A stretch of 64,000 nucleotides of DNA from Stropharia rugosoannulata (lineage: Eukaryota > Basidiomycota > Agaricomycetes > Agaricales > Strophariaceae), in NCBI GenBank assembly GCA_028532985.1, contig JANCIK010000003.1:2118001-2182000 (forward strand), given 5' to 3'. The position numbers and the translations under genes were made by a program. The notes under the pieces are model-generated. The model searched no databases. It saw only the letters and a list, made by a program, of their open reading frames with translations, and was not told the origin of the DNA. Each line of letters starts with the position of its first letter. Within the stretch, counting starts at the first letter, position 1. Positions 24,740 through 37,304 of the stretch are shown here, piece by piece.

Positions 24740-26628
24740 ATGTCGCAAGAGCAGCCCAGCGAGGGCGCCGACGCGCTCCTCGTCCTCCTCCCCCTCCTCA
24801 TCGTCCTCTCCACCTTTCTCTTCCTCCTCCTCGCCTTCCTCATATGTGCCCTTGTCATTCGCCGCCGCCGCGGCATCGCCCTCTCCGACTCGGATGGCCC
24901 TGTCGACATGTCCCGCGAAGACCTCATCGACGGCGACGGCGGCTTTGATGGCGTCGAGGCCCGCTGGCTTGAGGGCGCCTCTGAGAACGAAAGCAGAGCC
25001 TATCTGCGTGCAAAAGGTCCGTCTTGCCCTGTCCACGTTTCTATCTCACTCATCACCCCGCAGAGTATCAGCTTCAATACCCCCCCAATTCTCTCCCCAC
25101 CGATATCACCCTCTCCCAGTTCCTCTCCATCCAGGAAAAGGGGGTCTCTGCCTGGTGTTTCGAACCAGACTACGAGACCGTCAATTCTCTTCTTGTCCAT
25201 GCCCGAACCGAAATTACCTTTCTTCCTGACCCCGCGTCGTCCTCCTGTGTCCAGTCCAACCTCCCTCTCCCAAAGCTCAATGAAGTCTACTACTGGGAGG
25301 TCAAAATGTTCGATCTCCCAGAGACCACCAACGTCGCTGTTGGCCTCGCTACCAAGCCATACCCTCCATTCCGTCTGCCTGGCCTCAGTCGCAATTCCAT
25401 AGCCTACCACTCAAATGGTGACAAGTCCCACAATTATCCCTTCACTGCAACCCCTTTCGGGCCTCCTCTCAAGGAGGGCGACGTTCTCGGTGTCGCTTAT
25501 CGCCCACGCACTGGCACCGTCTTCTTCACTCGCAACGGCCGCAAGACAGAGGACGCCTTTATTGGTCTCAGCCGTTGGAATCTATTTCCCACCATCGGCG
25601 CTGATGGCCCCTGCAGTGTCCACGTCAACCTCGGCCAAGCAGGCTTCGTCTTTATCGAGGCCAACGTGAAGAAGTGGGGGCTCGCACCCAGTGTGGGAAC
25701 ACTTGCCCCGCCCCCGGCATATGGTAGTGAACGCGGCAGTATCCTGCTTGATGTTGGAGGCCGCGTCAGATCTTTCCCTGATGGCACACCCTCCAGCGGC
25801 AGTGCTACTTCGCCTTCACATAGACATAGAACGCGCAGACCTAGGCACTCTGCGGGATCGGCCATTGCGTCATCACCGTTGCGATCCGCATTGGAACCCC
25901 CGCCCATGACGCCGCCACCCCCAATAACACCTATCGACGAAGCCGTAGAAGATCAGGACGAGTCGGACTCTGCCTCGGATGACCCGGCGGCGCCGCTCTT
26001 GAACAAGGCCCTCTTAAACGTGGGCAACAACCAGCGGGGTGCGGCGGCGTCATCGGCCCGCGGCGCGGCATCACGTTCGCCGTCCCCGTCCACGTCAACG
26101 AGATCACCAAACGACGCAGGTGCGCGTAACCCTTTCACCAATCGTCGGCACCAGTTATCTTCATCCTTCACTCATTTTGCCGCTGCTATGGCAGCTTCCC
26201 GCTCAGACCTCTCTGTACATTTGCACCCGCCACCGGATTCACCCATGAGCCCCACGGCGAATCCACCCACGCCTGGTGTCCGTGACATCCACCTGCAGGC
26301 GCTTACTCCGGGCCATCGCCGGACGGGCAGCACAAGCACGACTCCAGCGCCGGGCTCGGGAGACGACGCGGCCGAAGCCGTACCTGGCATCGCGCCGCCG
26401 TCACCTGAGCGTTTACCTCTAGGCAGTCCATTGGCGAGGCGGGACCCACCCGCATACTCGCCTCTGGATGCATTTACTTATGCGGACGGCGTTCATATCG
26501 ACCTGCCTGCTGAAGTAATAGCCGCTGCCCTGGAAGGGAACGCTGTGCCCCCGACCGCTGTCGGACAGTCGAATCCTGCTTCGCGCCCGTCTGGACGGAG
26601 AACTCGAAGACGGCAACAACAACAATAA
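24740..26628 (+). CDS. SSH4: SPRY-domain membrane protein, Ssh4/Ear1-like Rsp5 adaptor
   Basis: Exons 24740-25016 and 25064-26628; 613 aa. A single membrane helix near the N-terminus (about 14-40, LLVLLPLLIVLSTFLFLLLAF followed by IRRRR) precedes a SPRY domain (about 110-320) containing YYWEVKMFDLPETTNVAVGLA and GDVLGVAYRPRTGTVFFTRNG. The tail is long, Ser/Pro-rich and disordered. Two PPAY motifs, at about 309-312 and 554-557, fit binding to WW domains of the ubiquitin ligase Rsp5. Yeast Ssh4 and Ear1 have this same architecture and act in vacuolar/endosomal membranes to ubiquitinate cargo for degradation. Only one short intron. Confidence 0.87.
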
Positions 26629-27499
26629 ACGACGTGTATTTTCTATCCCTGCGTATTTATGCCAGAGGCAAGTCTGGTCAGTTGGCGTCTTTTCCATTAT
26701 TCTGGTGTCCTGATGTGTATCTATGCTGACGACCTCGCATCTTTTACCATACCTCGACCTACTACTGTCTGTGCAGTAATATCACTACTATTCGATCCTA
26801 CCTTTTTCTTTCTCTCTCTCTCTCTAGCTGTCGCTGCTGTTGTAATAAAGTTCCTTATCGTTCCTACTAGACCACTGCACATATGCACAAGATTTGCGAG
26901 CGTTGTTCTTTTTATCCATGGACTCGGCCACAACCCCATTACGATGATTTCTCCTACTCTACTTTCCTTTTTTTCTCTAGCACGTGGAAACATACGACAG
27001 TTACGCACTCATCATCCCAAGCACGAATTTATGATTGATACAGATTTTGTTTGAGATTCTGTCTGTCGTACAGTAGCCAGTACATCTCAGTTCAAAAATC
27101 AAATGCTGGTCAAGGATATGTGATTGAAAAGCTTGGGATGCTACTACAAGTTTCTATGTCAAAGGATCATGGTGGGTATGATGCAGAATGTCGTGACAAT
27201 GGAATGAGAAAATAGCTATAGTACATACAGTAATAGGTGCGTTGTTATAATTTAACATCCCATGTCCTCAATCACGGATAGTTCCAGCCCCTCGAAGAAC
27301 TTGGTGATCGCGAAGTGCGATGGTGGTTTGTTCTACATTGCTGATCAGGATAGTAATCAAGATCGCGGTTGTCTGGCTCGCTTCTCCTCCCCCGAAAAAG
27401 AAATGTGTGTAGAACGAAGGATGCACACCGACGCCGGCTGCCGACACAATGTGCGTTTTTAGTGGAAGGTGTGGTGGGTCGGAAATGAGCGATGATTGT
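26629..27499. other. Convergent intergenic region, one CT microsatellite
   Basis: 871 bp between the ends of the SSH4-like gene and the membrane-protein gene. It carries a (TC)n run at about 26811-26825. Frames here (for example 26659-27054 and 27262-27462) have no family-like sequence. Probably two 3' untranslated regions and spacer. Confidence 0.5.
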
Positions 27500-28303
27500 C
27501 TAACTTCGTGGGCGCGTGGACGATTGACTCCTAGGCGGGCGATGCGGTGAACGAGCCTGCAATTAAATGACGGCCAATGTGGTCAGCAATAAATCATCAG
27601 ATGGCCCGTCGCACTGGTTCTCCCGAGATCACACTTCGCGAACGACAGCAACACGCGGTCGAGGAAACAAAGTGGGCTCGGGGGAACACAGCACGAAACA
27701 CAGCATAGGAGACGCGACGCTCACCTCGAACACAACGCCGTGGACGTGCTCAAACGCCCACTCGCCGGCAGACGACCGATCCCTGCTGCGCGGAACAAGC
27801 GCCGGCGGCCGCGGTACCTCCGTGTACATGACGACCCCACCAGACACCTCTTTAATCACCCCCCGCGGCTCCGCCTGCAGCATCTGGTTGCGCGTCTTCT
27901 CCCGCTCCCTCTCGTTCTTCTCCCCGAGTTGCAGCTGTGCATCCATCTCACTGTCTATCGAGTCCGGCGCCCCCACGGGGCCGGTTGCGGCGGCGGTGCC
28001 GGGCGGCCGTCGGGGCCCACACCACCCCCAGCGCCAGCCCCACTGGGCAAACTTGCGGCGCGGGTACTGGGCAAAGCGCAGCCATAGGACAAAGGCAAGG
28101 ACGATGAGGACGGCGACCATGCCGATGCCGATGAAGCGGTGGAGGCCGGGCTTGCTGTTGTAGGTGGTGGTGGCGGCCGGTGCGGCCGGGGTTGTCCCCA
28201 GAGGATCGGCGTCTGTGCTGCCGGAGACGGCGATGTTGTTGGCGGGGCAGGAGAGCCTGCCCGGGGGACAGGGATCGATGTCGCCTGCGCGGGGGAGGAG
28301 CAT
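27500..28303 (-). CDS. Hypothetical single-pass membrane protein
   Basis: Two exons, 28303-27725 and 27556-27500; 211 aa. The first 55 residues are Pro/Ala/Thr-rich with two cysteines (DPCPPGRLSCPANN); a hydrophobic helix follows at about 57-75 (FIGIGMVAVLIVLAFVLWL) and then RRK, so the C-terminal part is probably cytoplasmic. The cytoplasmic part has a charged helix (QLQLGEKNEREREKTRNQ) and a segment ending EWAFEHVHGVVFE. Splicing at GTGAGC (27724) replaces a hydrophobic tail with a basic one (ARSPHRPPRSQSS). No family recognised; the layout recalls fungal cell-surface sensors but there is no clear signal peptide. Confidence 0.55.
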
Positions 28304-28542
28304 GGTGGGGAGGAGTGGGGGGGAGGGTTGGTGGAGGATTGTAGTGTGCGGTATTATGTAGCATGGCTCGTCTTCTTCTTACTAGCCGTTTTGGAGTGAT
28401 GCATTGATTCCAAGGCGGCTGACGATTGCTATCATCAACTAAATTATTTTAAGCATCTCTTCTTTTCGGATGGCCCCTCCCCGCCACCACGCACCATGCC
28501 GTATTCGCATACTACTCTCTCCACAGCTCTATCTACTCTACT

Positions 28543-30587
28543 CTACGGCTCCAACCGCTTGGGGTCGCGCGGGAACAGCGATGCGCGTCGGATGTTGTTC
28601 AGCTTCAGGAAGAGCATCAGCACCCGCTCCAGTCCAATCCCTCCTCCTCCGTGCGGTGGGCAGCCCATCCGGAATGCGTCCACATAAGGTTTCATCGAGT
28701 CTGGATCGACGCCTTTTTCGCGCATCTTCTCAGCAAGGAACTTGGGGTCGTGGATGCGCTGCGCGCCCGACAGAATCTCCTCTCCTCTCATGAAAAAGTC
28801 ATACGAATTGGAGAGCGTCTGTGACAGCGCTTATTTAGTTTCACTAGACACAGCTCCACTGTGAAGTGCTGCACTTACAGGATCTGCCGGATCGGGCATA
28901 GTGTAGAATGGGCGCAGCGCCATCGGGAACTTGTCAATGATATAATAATCAGTGTCGTACTTTTGTTTGATGAGCACGCCTAGTCTCTTCTCATTGGCAG
29001 TGCTGTATATAATAGTCAGCAGCTAGCCCAGGGTGTGCGGGGCAGCTTACCTGAAATCGTCCAATTCTTCGCGCGGCACGCCGTCTTCTACCAGAATTTC
29101 GACAGCTTCTCGGAAAGACAAAACAAGGGTCCCTTCCGGGCCTTCCCTCCACTTGAAGTCCTCTGCAGGATATTGTCTTTGCACAGTCTCAATTTCCTTT
29201 CTGTATTTGTCCCTCAAGCCGCTGAAGATGTGTTTAAGCATGCCGTCAAGCGTCTCCATGACTTCATGGTAATGTTCTTCGATTGTCATTTCCAGATCGA
29301 GTCCCATAAACTCTGTCATATGACGGTGGGTGTTGGAATCCTCTGCGCGGAAAACGGGTCCAATCTCGTAAACCCGTTCGAAGTCTGCGGCGATAGCCAT
29401 TTGCTTGGCCAGTTGAGGTGACTGAGCCAGATAGGCGTTACCTAGTTAACGAGATAGATAAGCTGCGGTGCATTCAACGCAGCCCCCCATCATTTGCCTT
29501 ACCTTTGAAGTAGCTGACCTTGAACACTGATGCACCGGCTTCCGTTGCAGCGCCTTGCAACTTGGGACTGTGGATCTCAACAAAGCCCTTTTCATTTAGG
29601 AACTGACGGAAAAACTCTCCAATGGCGCTCTGCAATCTGAAAATAGCTTGGTTCGTAGTCGTCTTTCATAACATTAGCGCCGTTAAGAAACATAAAGCGA
29701 ATACGTGGACCTACCCTGAGATCAATAACCCTGTTATTCAGACGGGTCTCCAGTAATACGCGCTTGAACTGTGGCTCCGCGGAACCTTCTTTAGCCTCCT
29801 CTACCTCTGCCTCGGGGCGAGAGGTATCTTCAGTGCGTGTAGCATCTTCGACAGAGAACGGCAGGCGAGCATCGAGCCCAGCGATTAAAAAGATCTAGGC
29901 GCCGATCAGGCTCGCGTAGATAAAAACACCGAGATTATCATGCTCACCTTCGAGACATGGATTTCAACATCGGACACGGTCGCGCTCTTGATAGGTTCCT
30001 GAGTCTTCTCAGCAGTGCCTTCGATGAGGACGATACTTTCATCAGCTAAACTAGCGGCCCATTTGACCATCTGTTTGGACACAGCTTCAGGTGCGACAAC
30101 GAGAAGAGCCTGGATAGAGTCCGTTTTCTGGCGCAGGTTCAAGAAGACCATTTTGTTTCCCTGAGCGCGGGAGGTCTGTACTCTGGCGCGCACAAGAACT
30201 TTCTCGCCGATGCGATTGGAAAGGGTAGAAATTTCATCTCTGGGAATACGAGGCCTTGATTGCGACTGATTGAGAGGAAGCGGACCGTAGTTGTCTTTCG
30301 CATAGTCCTGTATTGATAAACGTGTCAATCAAACAGACCAGATGGCGACTCTGAGAGACTAACAACTTCGGCGTCGGCTTTTTGCTGCTCTAATTCTTTC
30401 TGCTTAGCGGCCTTTTCAGCTGCTTTCTTTTCCTTCTCTGCAGCCTTAGCGGCTTTTTTAAGCGCGCTCTTGGACGGGCCGTTGTCGCCAGCAGGCCTGA
30501 TGGGCGAGATAAGCGACCGATGCTGCTGATTGGAGGCAGTACTTACTGGTCGGTGGGTGGTTGGGCTGTGGGTTGCGATTCTGCCAT
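28543..30587 (-). CDS. DPS1: Aspartyl-tRNA synthetase, cytosolic
   Basis: Eight exons: 30587-30547, 30496-30364, 30307-29948, 29894-29715, 29662-29503, 29441-29051, 29002-28879, 28818-28543; 554 aa. A Lys/Ala-rich helical N-terminal extension ([18 protein letters not shown]), typical of eukaryotic AspRS and used for tRNA binding, precedes an OB-fold anticodon domain ([20 protein letters not shown]). The class II catalytic core shows motif 1 ([10 protein letters not shown]), motif 2 ([16 protein letters not shown]) and motif 3 ([15 protein letters not shown]). The C-terminus [13 protein letters not shown] is the standard eukaryotic ending. Exon 5 restores the conserved [12 protein letters not shown]. 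It has no mitochondrial presequence. Divergent from AAT, 215 bp between starts. Confidence 0.95.
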
Positions 30588-30802
30588 TAGTGTTGAGAGC
30601 AAGTGGTGGAGTCAGTGATTAAGTCATAGAAATTCGAGAGGGCTGATTAGATTAGATGGGCGGGGGAAACCGGCGAGGCCGGGCCTGGAATGTGGACGGC
30701 CGCACAAGCGCCGAGAGCCGGGGTTGCCCCGCACGCCCCTAGGCCCAGCCGTTGTTATATCTTTCCATCGCGTTTTCCTCCGTTTCTTCATTCTTCTTGG
30801 AT

Positions 30803-32354
<1,552 letters not shown>

Positions 32355-32753
32355 ACCAAAAGTCGTTATACCCGCACTGGAGATATTCAATGCTGATACC
32401 TTACATACGGATGGTTCTGGATGCTCTATGTTACAGCCATGTCTAGATAACGTGTTAGAAATTAGAATGTGGGTCAGGATGTTGCGCAGGCTTTCGTTCA
32501 AACATGCTTTCGCTCGAGTCAGAATTTTGAGTAAGAATGCTCCACGTGAGTAGAGGCAAGTGGGCGGCGCGGGAACTTGTTGCGGGAAGCGGCATCATGA
32601 TGGTCGGGTACTTTAAGAGTTCTAGTCGCTTAGTTTTCGCCTAACCAGAATTGAATTTGGATCACCTGTAAGCATTTCGTCAAACTTATCGCTCGCATCT
32701 CTGGACAGTTGCCTGATAAATGTTGCGCCTAGTGTGAATATCGCTTTTATAGC
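32355..32753. other. Intergenic, no gene seen
   Basis: 399 bp between AAT1 and the next plus-strand gene; expected to hold the AAT1 transcript end and a promoter. No RNA gene or protein-like frame. Confidence 0.45.
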
Positions 32754-34649
32754 ATGGGTTCTGCGACCCACGCATTTCCCCCTGTTCTCCCCGGTGCTTG
32801 GGCATCCACCTGGACTCTCTCCCCGGAGCAAGGCTCTCTGGACGTTCAAACCACCCCAAGATTGTCCCACCTCCACATGTCCGACACCTCTTCACTCTCC
32901 TGGGAGCAGCGGGAAAGCCGTGGACCCGCTGTGTCGCACACTCACAATGTCAAGCTGCCTGCCATGCCCGCCTCTTTTTACGACCGCGCCCTGCATACAG
33001 ACAACGACGCAGACGCCATGTCCATAGATGACGATAGCTCGGTCACGTCTGACGACTTCTACAGCTTTATATCAGAGCAGGTACGCACCCCGCCCCTATG
33101 CCATGTCGACGCGCAAAATTTACGGCCCCCACACAGGACACGGACTCGACGCTGCTCAGCAGCAGCGGAATATCGGCGGTATGTGTGCGCTCCAGCTCCT
33201 TCCCGCCTTCTCTGACATCGGCAATAGGACTCCTTTGCAAAGGGGAAAAACTCTGATGGCCTTCTAGGGCCGCTCGAATTCGATCCTTCAGAGTTAAGCT
33301 CAGCATTGATAATTCCTGAACGGGAAGACGTACTGCCCCCAGACGCATCCCCGCCCGTCCCCTCACCGCCTGCCGCCGATAGCACCCGCTTACGGGAGGA
33401 CAACATGCCTTCTGGCGCAGAGGAACGTATTAGCCGCCCAGCAAGCCCATTGGGGTACTGCCTGCCCAATGTAAGCGCCTGTGGTCAACAACTGACGGCA
33501 TCGGAGCCGATCGACATTATTACACGCAGCCTGTCGTCCGGTTCCCCCGTCGAATCGAGCGGATATGAATGCGACTCTGCTTCGGCCCATTCAGACTTCT
33601 CGGAAATTAACTACTTCGGCGTATCTAATCTAATCACCAGGCTTGATGCCCATAATGCCTCGCAGGCGAGCGACATATCGTGGGCGCAGAGCTCGCCCCG
33701 CGACGTGCGCAGACGGTCCCGCAGATACACGCTCCATAACGACGATATTCACCCCCAGCTTAACTCGCAGCCAAGCAATCTGCTGCTCTCGCAGCCAGAT
33801 GGGGACAGCCCATGGACTCTTTTCTTGGACCCCACACTCACTTCAACTGAATCGGAAGCTGTATCACATTCCTCTACGACATCACTCTCTCTTATGTCTT
33901 CTTTTGCCTTTGACGACAGGGTCTCCAGGCACAGTATCACACCCGCTCCTTCTCTGCGCGCTCCATTCCGACCAACTAGCAAACAAAGCAAACCAGCGAC
34001 ATCCCCCGCCCCCCAGGAAGGCATTCATTTTCCTGTGTATGGGCTAGAAGAACCCCTACAATCCGCATTCCTCGAGCCAGGCGCATCAGTGATGAATGCT
34101 CAATCGGCTACCGAATCTATCCGTACTAAGAATTTCATACAAAAGACGAAGAACCTGTGCGTTAGGTTTAAGAGGATGATCACACTGAAAGCTAAGAAGG
34201 AGCGCAAAGCACCTGAGATCCAAGAGACCCCAATTATGCATCGCCCTCCCTTCCACAGCCGCGTTGGACTGGATATCACTCCACCAGTCCGAGAATTCTC
34301 TCCAGCCCCTACACGCTCCGTGTCCTCGACGGAACGACCTGTATTCCAAAGGACAGCAAAGATTTCGTCACCTTCGGTGGCACTGTCGTATACTCCGGAG
34401 TATACAACAAAACGCTCGATGCAGTCTTCTGAAGAGAAGTTTGCATTTGACCCGTCACCCATATCCAACACGCCCCGAGACGTCAGGTCGAAGCGCAGAT
34501 TCTCTCTGCCCGTTTTTGGCGGAGTTTCGTCGCCATCTCGTCCTTCTACCTCCTCGGCCTCGCCTCCCAAACTATCTGGATCGACTCTTCTAATAAAAAG
34601 AAGAAAAGCAGATTCCATTCTCTCTGCTGATGGACGGACGATGCGGTAG
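32754..34649 (+). CDS. Hypothetical Ser/Pro-rich disordered protein
   Basis: Three exons, 32754-33080, 33137-33178 (42 nt) and 33228-34649; 596 aa. The middle exon encodes DTDSTLLSSSGISA and keeps the frame. The protein is rich in Ser, Pro, Asp and Thr and has no membrane helix. A conserved-looking basic island lies in the middle (TKNFIQKTKNLCVRFKRMI), and a short basic tail ends the protein (LLIKRRKADS). Many SP/TP dipeptides (SPAP, TPPV, SPIS) suggest phosphorylation sites, which is inference. I recognise no domain; it could be a signalling or cytoskeletal scaffold. The first ATG is uncertain; M42 (MSDTSSLSWEQ) is an alternative. Confidence 0.6.
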
Positions 34650-34857
34650 AGGCCACAGCATTGGAACACGATTGGAAGGACTGTAGAGCTCGACCAACCC
34701 AACACACGTATTTATAGAGTTACCTCGACATTTCTTGATGAAAAATACAAAAGCGAGTTAGACACCTTATTCTTGTTGTACCCCTCCGCCGCGACCTCTG
34801 TATGTATGTACATTATACGCTCTTTGTACATTTTATTAGCTGTCATTTGTTGTTTAA

Positions 34858-36135
34858 TTAGATGTCCAAGTCTTCATCAGGGTCATCGTCATCTATATCA
34901 TCTGCAGAGTCGGGATCGTAAAAGATCGCTGCAGGGGTATTACTCGTAGTAGGTGCTCCTATGTGTACGATCAATTGCATTAGAAGGGTCGCGCACACAC
35001 TGTATGGTACTTACCTTCGTGAGCATATGGCAAAGGCACCTGAGCCCTTGATTCTTGCTGAGAAGACGTCAGATTAAGATTAAAGGACAGATTTTGAGTT
35101 GGATCTGGGGCAGAAGACGGAGCGGCCTGAAAAAATTGGAGTCAGTAAAACCCGTCTTAACGGCGTAGTCTATCATCGCTCACCTCAGCTTGCTTCTTGA
35201 TGAACGGCTTAACGCTCTCCAAAGACACGAGGTCGCAGGGTCCACCTAGGGCATTCGACCAGCCCTCCAAGACACGTTCGACACCGCGTTTCCGCCCGAC
35301 ACCCTCGCGCACGATGAGCTCAGCTACAAATTCGGAGGGATCCCCGCTTCCCTGGCCACTTGACCCAAAGACCAAACTTTCAGTGTCGTGTATGCGCTCG
35401 CTCACCGGTAAGAATACGCTCCAGAACTTGGCTACTGACGACAGCGGCGGAGGCGGCATGAGGAACTCGGTCGCAATATGCGCAATGAGCGTTGGGGGAT
35501 GCGCAATAATGTGTGACAATGAAGACGAGAAGCCTGTCTGTGTGAGGAGGGGGAGAATAGAAGAAGGCGATTGAGAGTGAAGAATCAAACGCGCATCTAG
35601 TACAAAAGTTCCATAAGCCACCATAGGCGCGTAGTAGCTCAACCAAAACGCGTACGGGAATGCTTTTTCACAGCCTCGCAGACGCCGGCAAGAGTTTTGT
35701 ACGTCTGAGATACAGATCCTCTGTCTTCTAATAATGTGTCGACTGAGTCGATCACAATAGATGTCTCCCTAGAGGGAACCAAAAGTTCTGGGCGATGTTT
35801 TCTGGTAAGTACGGGCTTATGGCATTCAGAAAAAAAAAGAACGCACTCTTTTCCACTATCGACAGTAATTCAGCAGAACAATCAACGTTGGGATGATACC
35901 CAGGGATTCGATCTGTCCAATCATGTATCTCAGTTGACGGAGATGCCTCTGTTAAACTTGATGGCTGGTAGAGGAAGCAGAACAGTAGGTTATGGCGCGG
36001 CAACCCTTTGGCATTTTGCTCTTGGGCAAGTATGTTTTGTAGAATGGGAAGACCACTTTGGGATAGGGATGACTGGATAATGACTAGTGGATGCCGTTGG
36101 TGGTCATTCTTGAGGATGGATGGGAGTAGTACCAT
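34858..36135 (-). CDS. ELP5: Elongator complex subunit Elp5 (Iki1)
   Basis: Six exons: 36135-35900, 35855-35847, 35801-35656, 35596-35184, 35126-35015, 34958-34858; 338 aa. The start MVLLPSILKNDHQRHPLVII and the strand TSIVIDSVDTLLEDRGS match the RecA-like fold of Elp5. LSHIIAHPPTLIAHIATEFL follows, and the end, IFYDPDSADDIDDDDPDEDL, is the acidic tail typical of Elp5. Elp4-Elp5-Elp6 form a hexameric ring that helps Elongator modify wobble uridines of tRNA. Exon 2 is modelled as 9 nt because it turns one 98-bp gap into two normal-sized introns (44 and 45 bp); skipping it also keeps frame and loses three residues. Confidence 0.85.
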
Positions 36136-36296
36136 TTCAAAGAGATAATTATATTTTGGACATGGTCGCTTACATCTAAACGCCAACCTCCTTTTGGAAT
36201 CTTTGAACACGTTTGATGGAACCATTACGTACATACCACAAAGCCCAAATGAAAATACTACATGGCACTCCTTCATAAATACTAACAGAAGATGAA

Positions 36297-37160
36297 CTAT
36301 GATGACTGGGTCCTTTTCTCCCAAATACTCCTTTCCAGATACCTTTTTCCCATCTTCCACCTGAAAATGCCAACTGCCTTGGTATGGTGGTCCAGTTCAA
36401 AACCAGCTGTCCGTAAAGAGGGACGCAGATATGGAACCAAAGGTGAGTCAGAAGCCTCTATCCGCTCCAGCTTGGAGTCGTTCTTAAATGCGTGATTCAC
36501 CGCGCAATCGAGCAAGTCATTTTGGATCCCCGTTTTCTGGTATGCTTCTTCGACATGGAAATGACGAATGACAGCTGTTCGGGGCGCAGCAGCGTCTCCC
36601 TTGTTCGTTTTCTTCGCAGGCTGTGATGCATCGATAGCTATTAGCCCAACAAATATTTGACCCGACTCGAGGATCCAGAACCCAGAAGCTGGCTCCTTCG
36701 AATAATATCTTTCAACATCCTTCAGATCCCCAAAGCGGAGCACCTCCTGAGTGATATCCTCAAAATATGGCCGGTTTATCCTGCCCAGAACATAAGTAGG
36801 TATCTTAGTCGGCCGGCAAACCAACTCACCAGTCTACTGCGAACATAATGGGTACCGCCACGGCAGCTATCGCGGGCAGGGGCTTGAGATACCCCAACCA
36901 CCCAATGTCATGCGTAGGCCACCAGCTCATCGACTGTATGAAGAGGGACGCGAGACCAACCCATAGGGCGATGGTCAGAGGGTGCCTGTATGCTGTTCGC
37001 GCACACGATCAGTAACTGTGCAGGATAATACTAAGATGTGATCAGTACCTTTGTTGTTTGCAACAGCAAGCGCCTGGAAGTTGGCCTTGGAGACCATGAA
37101 TAGCACAAGCTTTTTGTCATCGGGGGCGTAGCGCCGTATGTGGGCCGGTGTGGGTTCCAT
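36297..37160 (-). CDS. Membrane-anchored GNAT acetyltransferase-like protein
   Basis: Exons 37160-37049, 36992-36830, 36780-36297; 252 aa. The N-terminal part (MEPTPAHIRRYAPDDKKLVLFMVSK) is the start of a GNAT fold, interrupted by two hydrophobic helices (TIALWVGLASLFIQSMSWW and KPLPAIAAVAVPIMFAVDW). Then comes a GNAT-like core (SGFWILESGQIFVGLIAIDA, AVIRHFHVEEAYQKTGIQNDLL). This split layout, with membrane helices inside the domain, occurs in fungal membrane N-acetyltransferase-like proteins and recalls NAT8. The substrate is unknown. The extreme C-terminus (KRYLERSIWEKRTQSS) is less certain because an unmodelled intron is possible. Head-to-head with the dienelactone hydrolase gene, 144 bp apart. 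Confidence 0.7.
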
Positions 37161-37304
37161 GGTAGGTGGCGGGAGGAGACAGGAAAACGAAAGTGCCGGG
37201 CGGAAATAAATCGATCAATTTCATTTAGCGCGCGCACGTTGGTCAACTTACATATGCGCATCCCGTTCTATTTTGGTGACAATCTGATCTCTCCTCCCCC
37301 AACA

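Noticed and set aside
26659..27054. 131-codon frame after the SSH4-like gene
   Set aside because: Contains a CT-repeat-derived SLSLSLA run, no family resemblance, and lies where a 3' UTR is expected.
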